Assembly: GCA_013151585.1 (NCBI GenBank)
Contig: JAADHY010000511.1
Location: forward strand, 1-11,841
Direction: 5' to 3'
Length of the DNA: 11,841 nt
Origin: Planctomycetota bacterium
Lineage (GTDB): Bacteria; Planctomycetota; Planctomycetia; Planctomycetales; Planctomycetaceae
Shown: piece after piece, positions 1 to 6,680 of the stretch
Position numbering within the stretch: position 1 is the first letter of the stretch
Layout: the number at the start of each line of letters is the position of its first letter
The notes under the pieces: model-generated
Databases searched by the model: none
Told to the model about the DNA's origin: nothing
What the model saw: the letters and a program-made list of their open reading frames with translations, nothing else
Program-made: the position numbers and the translations under genes

Positions 1-53
1 GCCCCCCTCTCGAGAATACGAAATCGAAATGTAGTGGAAACTTTCAGGGGCCG

Positions 54-72
54 GTCCTTACAGGGCAAGGAC
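54..72. repeat. Short inverted repeat GTCCTT / AAGGAC
   Basis: GTCCTT (54-59) and AAGGAC (67-72) form a 6-bp stem around the 7-base loop ACAGGGC. It lies upstream of the transposase remnant and may belong to the debris of a mobile element, since TTAC-type ends (CCTTAC, ACTTAC) occur at both edges. No function is assigned. Confidence 0.3.
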
Positions 73-117
73 TTACGTCAACAACTGGGGAGCTTGGGCT
101 AGTAGTGCCGGGCTCAC

Positions 118-486
118 TTGATGTGTGGGCCTCCTCCGAGCAAGGAGGTGGGGAATCTCACTGCGCGGTTCGCCATCGTGCAGTATCCCGACGAGGAATT
201 TTCGGAAATACAAGAATACGATTTGCCGCAAGACTACTTTCGGTTCCTGTTCACCGAGGGCCTTGAACCGACGAACAATCACGGCGAACAAGAGATTCGT
301 CACACCGTGATCGACCGCCGCATCAGGCAAGGGACTCGAGGCGAAGCGGGGCAGCGATACCATGAGCGGATGTGGTCGTCCATCGCCACCTGCCGCAAGC
401 GGGGCCGTAGCTTCTTCGAGTTTCTGCTTGAATCCATTCAGGCGCACCAAGCCGGACAGCTCGCCCTCAGCCTCCTCCACGGCTAA
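118..486 (+). pseudogene. IS66-family transposase, C-terminal remnant
   Basis: This is the C-terminal end of an IS66-type DDE transposase, the enzyme that moves its own insertion sequence. The diagnostic block is visible: EGLEPTNN, then GEQEIRHTVIDRR, QGTRGEAG, HERMWSSIATC and FFEFLLESIQAH. In IS66 transposases the segment around TxNxxE holds the last catalytic acidic residue. Full-length relatives are roughly 450-550 residues, so only about the last 90-110 are present. The frame is closed just upstream by two consecutive TAG codons at 100-105, and the first 15 or so residues of the open frame do not look like the family, so the homologous part probably begins near 160. No start codon with a ribosome binding site is seen. 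The remnant cannot be an active transposase. Family assignment is confident; the exact 5' junction is not. Confidence 0.85.
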
Positions 487-502
487 TTCCGTGAACCGTT
501 AC
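487..502 (+). repeat. Possible right terminal repeat of the IS66 remnant
   Basis: Directly after the transposase stop codon the sequence reads CCGTGAACCGTTAC and then changes character. IS66-family elements typically end in GTAA/TTAC shortly after their last gene, so this is a plausible right end. No matching left end or 8-bp target duplication is visible in the window, so the assignment is inferred from position and the TTAC terminus only. Confidence 0.3.
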
Positions 503-769
503 GCAAATTCTTTGCGCAAACAAGATCGTGAGACGAAACCTCGCTGCCTTCGGTGTGCAGGCTCCTCTCGTTTTCGTTCCGGCGTTCCCCCGCAGCCCAA
601 ACCGATGATCGCGAAGGCGAGTGTGTAACGATACGATGCCCCTGAAACCTCGAAACTTACCCGCCTCTTTCGGATTTTTGGCACCGAAAGCTTTTGTATC
701 AATCGTTTCGTTCCAGTTTCGGCTGCTCCCGACGCGAGGCCAACTACGAATTCGCCATTTGAGAACGGA

Positions 770-3421
770 CTATCGGCGGTTCCGATCAAGCGGGGGGAGA
801 ACTTCGCGCGGCAGCAGCAATTCGGCCGGCGTGCGGGCTGAGTAGGGCGGAACAGTCAACAGGATCAGACGGTCGGGGACGTTGCGAAAGCTCCAGAATC
901 GGCCAGCCTGGTCAGGCGGCACGGCGATCTGGAAATAGTCCGGTCCGTCCAGGTCGCTGAATCGAAAGACGGCTTTCCCGTCTGCGTTGCAGATCACAGC
1001 AAGGCGATCGCGCGGGCCGTAGCCGCCGACAACGCTCGTACCCGGCGGAACGTAGAAGTACCCGGAGCGGCGGCCGCTGTGCCGCGGCGAGCGTTCGCGA
1101 CTGACCTCGATGGTGCGAGGCAGCCCCTCCGGCCAGATCACTTCGGTGCGGTCCATGCCGTCCTCGATCACCAGCTTATGCAGGCCGACGTGCTGGCTTG
1201 TCAGCGCGACCTCACGCAGTTTGCCGTCGGGAGGGACTTCGGCTTTGGCAACGATCTCGGTGTTCTTGTGCGATGAGACGTGAGTACGGTCAATACACGA
1301 CTTGAGTTTCGTGACTGCTGACGTCTTTCGTGGTTGAGAAGCAAGCGGGGACGCTTGCTCTACGTGAGGCCCGGCAGCTCTCAGATAGACGAGCTCGACC
1401 TTTACGTTGCCGCGGTCGCGGTAATGGGCGATCAACCCGCCGGTCACTTTCAGACGCAGCGTCGTCGGCGCTTTCTCAAACCAAGTGAGGATTTCGTGTC
1501 GGCCGCGGCTGGTTGACGAATCCGGCAGCCGCTTCGCGTCCGGGGGAGCCAGCTTGCGCACCGGCACAAGGTCACGGCTGAAAGTGACCGGTTCGAAATC
1601 GATGATCTCGTTCGCCTCGATGCCGGCACGCATGATTGCACGCAGTTCGTTCTGCGACCACGGCCGGCTGTGTTTCCATGGGTTGCGATCCTCCGGCACG
1701 TTCCACGCACACTCCGGCGGCACAGTGACTTGCTTGTCACGAGCGGGCAGGTCGCGATAAAGCGCCTTGGCGTGGACCATCATCGTCGTGCGCATGCGGT
1801 AGACGTGCCGGATGAGCTCCTCGAATGCGGCTTGGCGATCCGCACCGCCGGCGTTGCGATAGCTCCGGAACAGCTCGACGTAACGCGTGTAAAGGATCAA
1901 ATGCCCGATACGCGCTCGGATCGCCGGGTCATCTGCTTTCGACCACGCGCGGTCGAGCAGCCGGTACATGCGACCGATCAGATCATGCGACATGAGCGGC
2001 TGCTCTGGGCCGTTGATCAAGCAGTAGAATTCGGCCATCGGGTCTTGGGCCGGGCCGAATGCTTTGTCGAGAAAATCGGCTACCAGCTTGTCGACACGAC
2101 TGGCTTCGTCGACGTCCCACATGATCCGCGTGGCGATGTAGTAACCCAGCCCGTTCGGTCCCCAGTTGTCGCTCGCTTCGGCGTTCATGAACCGGGCGCC
2201 GGCCGCGTGGAACTGGGGAATCGTGCGGGCCAGATATTGGAGCTGAGCACCGCGGGCCGCTCCTGGTAGATCGCGGTCCCACGTGTTGACGCTGTAGTAT
2301 TCGCGGATGCCGAACTGGCGAACGCCCTGAGCCTTCCAGCCGGCGATTAAATTGTCAACCGAGTAGCCGCCTTTAAGAAACGCCGTGGCGATGTTGATGA
2401 TCACGCGAGGGCGCGCCCGGATGCTGGGCGGGGGCGAGTGGAAGTTGTACGCATACATGGCCACGTACTTATCCGGCGCGTTCTTCTCCAGCCATGCGGA
2501 AATCTCGTTGCCCAGCATCAACGCCCGATCGCTGGGGCTGCCCAGCCGCCGGCAAGGCTCGCACTGGCACCAACCACCGCCGTCGCTCGGTTCGATCGAC
2601 ACACACTGCTCGTCCGGGTTTGCTTCGAAGTATTCGCGAGCGTAGCGTACCACCAGCTTTCGCAGCCCGGGGTTCGAGACGCAGAACTTCGTCGAAGTTC
2701 GCTTGCCGTCAACGAGCCCGAGATATTCAGGATGGGCCTCGAACTCGCTGCGATAGCGCCGAATGATCCCTCCGTACGCATGCCCGGTCCGAAGCTGGAA
2801 CGCGGATTCGGCCCGGTTCCGCTCCCGCCACTGGCTCAGCGGCTCGCCGTTGTAGTCCCACGTCCCGTAGCCGTACCAGATCGACCGGTACGCGTAGTCC
2901 GGCTGTTCGACTGCATCGATCGCAAGGCTCAGTTCTCGCCGTTTCGGCACGACCTCCCACACCGGCCCGGGAAAAAACTGGCGGTAGCCGACCCTGTGAA
3001 GCAAATCCCAAACGGCATGCCGCACGGCCAGTGTGCTGGCACCGATCACGTACAGCCCCTTGGGATGCGACCGCAGCAGGTAGCCTTCCTTCGCACCGAA
3101 ACCGCTCCCAGCCAGTTCTCGCGTCAGTCCGAGAGCGGGGAAATCGGCTGCCGTTCCGACCGCAATCCCCTCACGTCCGTCCCCTTCGACCACCTTGAAC
3201 GTTGCTCCCGCGATCCGCCGAAGCTGCTTGGCCAGCGTCGCCGCATACTTCCGCACAGCCGCTTCGGCCGACGCCCCCACAACGATGGGCATCATCGCGT
3301 GCCCGTACTCGGCCAGATCCACAGCCCCTCCGGCCCCCCAAGTCGCCGCCGAGGAAAGCAGCCAGGCAGAAATCGTCACCAGCCAACGAATAAACATCGC
3401 ACGCACGTCTTGCCCGAACAT
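770..3421 (-). CDS. Secreted DUF4838 domain protein, glycoside hydrolase-like
   Basis: This encodes a large exported protein of the DUF4838 family, which is linked to carbohydrate breakdown; members often carry an N-terminal domain resembling that of GH67 alpha-glucuronidases. Reaction and substrate are unknown. I chose the ATG at 3421 because a GAGGA ribosome site (3427-3431) lies 5 bases upstream, giving 883 residues; the frame stays open to an ATG at 3469 and has another ATG at 3397. Residues 1-30 form a signal peptide (hydrophobic LVTISAWLLSSA, likely cut after TWGA). Residues about 40-180 fit the N-terminal glycosidase-like domain. The DUF4838 core holds SIEPSDGGGWCQCEPC at 275-290, with a CxCxxC cluster that may bind metal, and then MYAYNFHSPPP. 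A beta-sandwich-like C-terminal part follows. Between VKVELV and EIVAKAEVPPDGK is an odd basic, Ser/Thr-rich block of about 35 residues that contains a DNA palindrome. It reads in the same direction as the esterase and sulfatase genes. Confidence 0.85.
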   Translation of the reverse strand: MFGQDVRAMFIRWLVTISAWLLSSAATWGAGGAVDLAEYGHAMMPIVVGASAEAAVRKYAATLAKQLRRIAGATFKVVEGDGREGIAVGTAADFPALGLTRELAGSGFGAKEGYLLRSHPKGLYVIGASTLAVRHAVWDLLHRVGYRQFFPGPVWEVVPKRRELSLAIDAVEQPDYAYRSIWYGYGTWDYNGEPLSQWRERNRAESAFQLRTGHAYGGIIRRYRSEFEAHPEYLGLVDGKRTSTKFCVSNPGLRKLVVRYAREYFEANPDEQCVSIEPSDGGGWCQCEPCRRLGSPSDRALMLGNEISAWLEKNAPDKYVAMYAYNFHSPPPSIRARPRVIINIATAFLKGGYSVDNLIAGWKAQGVRQFGIREYYSVNTWDRDLPGAARGAQLQYLARTIPQFHAAGARFMNAEASDNWGPNGLGYYIATRIMWDVDEASRVDKLVADFLDKAFGPAQDPMAEFYCLINGPEQPLMSHDLIGRMYRLLDRAWSKADDPAIRARIGHLILYTRYVELFRSYRNAGGADRQAAFEELIRHVYRMRTTMMVHAKALYRDLPARDKQVTVPPECAWNVPEDRNPWKHSRPWSQNELRAIMRAGIEANEIIDFEPVTFSRDLVPVRKLAPPDAKRLPDSSTSRGRHEILTWFEKAPTTLRLKVTGGLIAHYRDRGNVKVELVYLRAAGPHVEQASPLASQPRKTSAVTKLKSCIDRTHVSSHKNTEIVAKAEVPPDGKLREVALTSQHVGLHKLVIEDGMDRTEVIWPEGLPRTIEVSRERSPRHSGRRSGYFYVPPGTSVVGGYGPRDRLAVICNADGKAVFRFSDLDGPDYFQIAVPPDQAGRFWSFRNVPDRLILLTVPPYSARTPAELLLPREVLPPLDRNRR
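1340..1359. repeat. Palindromic repeat embedded in the DUF4838 coding sequence
   Basis: AGCAAGCG (1340-1347), loop GGGA (1348-1351) and CGCTTGCT (1352-1359) form a perfect 8-bp stem with a 4-base loop. On the coding (minus) strand it lies in frame and encodes part of residues 688-694, within a block (about 1262-1366) that looks foreign to the surrounding beta-strand sequence. The symmetry and the out-of-character peptide suggest insertion of a small dispersed palindromic element. I found no second copy in this window. Confidence 0.6.
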
Positions 3422-3919
3422 GAAGATCCTCGAATCTGTTCTGTCCAAGCAGAATGAGCTTCCACACATGCTCTTCGATCCGAAAGCTCGGGGGAGTCCG
3501 CGAGTCTCAGATCGCCTTCGTTTCGGTTAGCCCGCCATGATGGCGAGAGGCCTCCCTATCTTGATCGACTGCTTCAGAAAAACAAGGCCGTTCGCAATGG
3601 TGACATCGATTGGTATCGGCCGTCGGGCCAACCCGCTCGTGGCCGAGGCCGCTTGGTGCGTTCGATGCCGAAAGGATCGGCAAGCGTTGGCATGTCACGT
3701 CCATCGCATTGCGATACAATAAGAACATGCGTCGGGTCCACGTTGTGCGTTGTCGGCTCACGCAGAATAGGTGCTTCCCAACGATCTAGAGTTCGAGGGC
3801 TTGCCGTGCACGGCGGTCATGCGCGGCAAGCTGGACCGCCTCAAACGACGGGGCAATAGCGGTCCGAAGCCCGAATGGTTGCGTTCAAGAAGCCGAGAGG
3901 ACGAAAGGAGCGCGAGTCG
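3422..3919. other. Intergenic region between divergent DUF4838 and antitoxin genes
   Basis: About 500 bases separate the two divergent genes. I see no recognisable gene in 3432-3770; the reading frames there have no family signature and no ribosome site. The right part holds a candidate promoter (3692-3720) and a short open frame starting at 3771 that overlaps the antitoxin start. Confidence 0.5.
3692..3720 (+). promoter_or_regulatory. Candidate promoter upstream of the toxin-antitoxin module
   Basis: ATGTCA (3692-3697, 4 of 6 matches to TTGACA) and TACAAT (3715-3720, 5 of 6 to TATAAT) are separated by 17 bases. It points toward the antitoxin, whose ATG is 200 bases downstream, leaving a long leader. 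Promoter consensus in planctomycetes is poorly defined, so this is tentative. Confidence 0.3.
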
Positions 3920-3932
3920 ATGGTTCAGATGA
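3771..3932 (+). CDS. Short hypothetical reading frame or gene remnant
   Basis: A GTG-initiated frame of 53 codons follows directly after a TAG (3768-3770) and runs into the first codons of the antitoxin in another frame. Its translation has a protein-like composition (EFEGLPC, MRGKLDRLKRRG, PKPEWLRS) with a basic middle. I do not recognise the family. There is no ribosome binding site before the GTG, so it may be the tail of a decayed gene rather than an expressed protein. It could also be chance in GC-rich DNA. Confidence 0.2.
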   Translation: MLPNDLEFEGLPCTAVMRGKLDRLKRRGNSGPKPEWLRSRSREDERSASRWFR

Positions 3933-4171
3933 CAATTGAAATTCCGGAGACTGCGTTAGCGAGTTTGGGCAAAGACCCGGCGACGTTTGCCAGGGAGATG
4001 CGTCTGGCTGCAGCCGTGAAGTGGTATGAACTGCGGGTACTTTCTCAGGAGCGCGCTGCCGAACTCGCAGGACTTTCGCGCAGCCAGTTTCTTGAAGCAC
4101 TCGGTCGCTTTGGCGTGTTCCCGTTACAGTACGACGCAGACGAACTTATCGAGGAATCACAGCGTGGCTGA
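3920..4171 (+). CDS. UPF0175 family antitoxin
   Basis: This is a small (83-residue) UPF0175 protein, the antitoxin type commonly paired with DUF3368 PIN-like toxins. The first residues MVQMTIEIPETAL form the usual beta-strand start, followed by LGKDPATFAREMRLAAAVKWYELRVLSQERAAELAGLSRSQFLEALGRFGV in three consecutive parts; residues 41-61 (from LSQERAAELAG) look like a helix-turn-helix. The C-terminus QYDADELIEE is typical and would contact the toxin. The ATG at 3920 is chosen because AAAGGAG (3904-3910) lies 9 bases upstream; the frame stays open to 3875, but those residues are not family-like. Its last 8 bases overlap the GTG start of the toxin gene, implying co-transcription and translational coupling. 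In this family the antitoxin is expected to neutralise the toxin and repress the operon. The gene is intact, unlike its partner. Confidence 0.88.
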   Translation: MVQMTIEIPETALASLGKDPATFAREMRLAAAVKWYELRVLSQERAAELAGLSRSQFLEALGRFGVFPLQYDADELIEESQRG

Positions 4172-4654
4172 GATTTGGGTCGCGAATGCGTCGCCGGTAA
4201 TCATTCTGGCAAAGGCCGGTTGTTTGGAGCTTCTCACGGGTTTGGCCGAAAAGGTACTGGTTCCGGGCACTGTTGTCTCAGAGATCATGTCGGGGCCAAG
4301 GACCGATCCTGCGAGGCAAGTGCTGGAACGCGGCTGGGGGGAGCGTGTCTATCCGAAGAGTATTCCGGACCGCTTGCTTTGATGGAGTTTGGGGCCGGGC
4401 GAGACGGCAGTGCTTGCCGTGGCCTTGGAAACGCAGAACGCTGTCGCCTTGCTGGACGACGGGGCTGCGCGGGCATGTGCTGAGGCGCTGGACTACCTGT
4501 GCTGGGAACGCTCGGAATTGTACTGAGAGCGAAGCGACACGGTTTGATAGACTCGGCCGCCGATATCATTCGACATCTTCGCGAGTTGGGTTTCTATCTT
4601 GACGATGTGATCGTTGGCTCGGCACTGGAAAGCGTCGACGAAACATGGGAATAA
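4164..4654 (+). pseudogene. DUF3368 (PIN-like) toxin, inactivated by a stop and a frameshift
   Basis: This is the toxin partner of the UPF0175 antitoxin. DUF3368 proteins have a PIN-like fold and are predicted RNases. From GTG 4164 the frame gives VANASPVIILAKAGCLELL, then VPGTVVSEI, matching the family N-terminus. It then hits TGA at 4380-4382 (codon 73). Beyond that stop, the same frame continues with family-like sequence (LGPGETAVLAVALETQ, LLDDGAARACAEAL). At 4490-4492 one G is missing: restoring it converts GCGCTGGACTA to GCG CTG GGA CTA and yields ALGLPVLGTLGIVLRAKRHG, followed by LIDSAADIIRHLRELGFYL and DDVIVGSALESVDETWE, ending at TAA 4652-4654. The restored protein would be 163 residues, normal for the family. 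Two independent lesions make an active product very unlikely; the truncated peptide would be 72 residues. Confidence 0.88.
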
Positions 4655-4663
4655 AGGTGGCGA

Positions 4664-4678
4664 CCGGCCGGCGGCCGG
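4664..4678. terminator. GC-rich hairpin after the toxin pseudogene
   Basis: CCGGCC (4664-4669), loop GGC and GGCCGG (4673-4678) form a perfect 6-bp stem 9 bases past the toxin stop codon, between convergent genes. There is no following T-run on either strand, so a terminator role is only suggested by position. Confidence 0.3.
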
Positions 4679-4902
4679 AAGTAGGCCGACCCGAAACGCT
4701 CGGACGGAGATAGTTCTTCCTCTCCGCATGAGCCTTGACAGTGCTCATACGCGGACACAAAAGCCGTACGCTCCGAACTGCCCGGTTGGCTCGGTACTGC
4801 TGGTCGTTCTCTGCTCGATGACGGTTGCTCGTGGCTCAGCACGGAGCTGTGACGAGAGAAGTTCGGCCGCCGTCTCAAAGCAACCACCGCAAGTTTTCAG
4901 CC

Positions 4903-6495
4903 TTATGTGCCGTGCGCCGTCGAGGCAGTGTCTGATGTGACGTTTGGTGCGAAGTAGCGGCACAAGATTCGTCCCAGAATTTGTTCGCCCCGTTCGTTGG
5001 CGTGGATTGGGTCGCGTTTGAACCACTCCAAGTCCTTGCCGCAAGAGCGAATATACTGCCCCCAAGCGCCCCGCATGTCGAGAAACTCGACCTTGAGTTC
5101 GTCCGCCAACCGTTTGAGCCGCGCGCGGTAGTCGTCTCCGTCGGGGTCGATTTCGGCTTTCCAGCCCGGCTGGCGTGGATCGACCCGGCCGAACGCTCCG
5201 GTCATCAACAGAATCTCGGCCTTCGAGCCGGCGCGGATTTGCCGTACCACTTCGCGGATCGATTCGATGTCGTCCCGCTGGCTGATGCCGCCAATGATGA
5301 CCAGGTCAGGGCGTTGGCCCAAAACATAAAGTTGCACTCGCGCGCCCTGTTTGTACCACCAGCAGCCGGTCGAGCCCCGCACGGACGTGATCTTCGTGAT
5401 CCGACACTTGGGATAGGCCCGCTCCAGAAGCAAGTGCCACTGCGAACGGCTGGTGTCGTTGATGATGCTGTCGCCAAGCATGACGATGCGTAACGCTGGG
5501 CCTTCACGCAGCAAGTGCATCGTCCGCGGCAAGTGCTTCCAACGGCCTTTGGGTGGCTGGTATCGCAACGGCGGCATCGTCGCGTAGATGGCGTCGACCT
5601 GCTCCAATGTGCGTGAAACGCTCGACGAGACGTATCCGCCCTCATACAGCGCGTGTTGGACGATGAACCGCACCACGCGCTGCGGCGCCGGATGACGGAA
5701 GTGGTGGCCCTGCGATTCCGCGGTTCCTTTCGCCACGGAAATGACCTGGAACCTCCGACGCAGCGGATCAGGCAAGCGGTTACGCGCAAGATAAGTGTTT
5801 TCGGCCGGAGGCACGACGCGATCGTTTTCCGAAACGATGTGCAAGATCGGAATGCCGGCCTGAACCAGCTTTGTGACGTGATCGATCGGATTGGCTCGAT
5901 ACTGCATTGCCTGCTCTTCGCTCAGCCCGTAGGCCCGCAGGCACTCTTGCCAGTTTTTCGGTGCACCGACGCCGGCCCCTTTTCCGCCCGGCCAGCTTTT
6001 GATGTCCATGACAGGTGTATCGCAATAGATGCACGCGACCTTGTCCGGATTGGCCGCGGCCCAGTTGTAGACAAAGAGCCCGCCACGGCTGACACCTTCC
6101 AACGCCGGCTTTTTCGACAGCTTGTACCGTTCAGTCACGTACGCATAGAACCTGTTGCCATCATCGACGGCCTTTGGGCTCCCATAAAGCCCCGCGACAT
6201 CGACGTACCCGATGTGGAATCCTCGATCAAGCAGCGCGACGTCCATTTCCGCATGGTAGTTGGGAAACCTGGCCCGCCAGACCCACGGCCGGCCGGGAGC
6301 GGCTCGTTTCGGCAACACTACATACGCCGTTCGATCATCGATTCGGAAGTGGTGCTCGTAACCGTGCCATCGCGTCACCCGTTCCGGTTTCGCTTCGCCG
6401 GCCAGCGAAGCTGTCCAAGCCAGCAGGCTGACCAGGCCAAAGACGGCCATCGATTCCATCATAGCTCGACGTTGAATTGGGAACGCGCGCGTCAT
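4903..6495 (-). CDS. Secreted two-domain esterase: alpha/beta hydrolase plus SGNH hydrolase
   Basis: This 530-residue exported protein joins two hydrolase folds. Residues 1-35 are a signal peptide (hydrophobic MAVFGLVSLLAWTASLA). Residues about 40-290 form an alpha/beta hydrolase: nucleophile elbow GVSRGG with Ser136, probable acid Asp225 in SENDRVV, and His264 or His265 in GHHFRHP. Residues about 335-515 form an SGNH/GDSL-type hydrolase: GDS with Ser343, RGSTG near 373-377, and the closing DPIH with Asp495 and His498. The usual block-III Asn is not obvious; GGISQRDD (402-409) stands in its place. Such domains commonly remove acetyl or other acyl groups from polysaccharides; the substrate here is unknown. 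The ATG at 6495 has GAGGAG (6505-6510) 9 bases upstream. It follows the sulfatase gene by 185 bases on the same strand, so a shared transcript is possible. Fold assignment is confident; enzymatic specificity is inferred. Confidence 0.82.
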   Translation of the reverse strand: MTRAFPIQRRAMMESMAVFGLVSLLAWTASLAGEAKPERVTRWHGYEHHFRIDDRTAYVVLPKRAAPGRPWVWRARFPNYHAEMDVALLDRGFHIGYVDVAGLYGSPKAVDDGNRFYAYVTERYKLSKKPALEGVSRGGLFVYNWAAANPDKVACIYCDTPVMDIKSWPGGKGAGVGAPKNWQECLRAYGLSEEQAMQYRANPIDHVTKLVQAGIPILHIVSENDRVVPPAENTYLARNRLPDPLRRRFQVISVAKGTAESQGHHFRHPAPQRVVRFIVQHALYEGGYVSSSVSRTLEQVDAIYATMPPLRYQPPKGRWKHLPRTMHLLREGPALRIVMLGDSIINDTSRSQWHLLLERAYPKCRITKITSVRGSTGCWWYKQGARVQLYVLGQRPDLVIIGGISQRDDIESIREVVRQIRAGSKAEILLMTGAFGRVDPRQPGWKAEIDPDGDDYRARLKRLADELKVEFLDMRGAWGQYIRSCGKDLEWFKRDPIHANERGEQILGRILCRYFAPNVTSDTASTAHGT

Positions 6496-6680
6496 GTCGA
6501 TTCACTCCTCGGTGCAGGGGGCTGCCGTGTGCGAGGCCTTGCGCGAAGCGGCGCAGAGTCCTCCGCGCGATCCGAGCTTCACGCCGCCTGGCTCGTGGCG
6601 CCCGTTCGCGGGCAAGTGACGCCGTCCGTTTCGGGCCGAAGTTTCCCCAATGCGTCGCTCACGCACTGCTATGGGCCGCT

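Noticed and set aside
499..789. Minus-strand open frame of 96 codons with a lipobox-like stretch (AFAIIGLGCGG)
   Set aside because: The hydrophobic stretch is far from the start, the frame overlaps the end of the DUF4838 gene and there is no ribosome site.
2438..3457. Plus-strand open frame of 339 codons opposite the DUF4838 gene
   Set aside because: Shadow frame, rich in Arg, Pro and His, with no recognisable domain.
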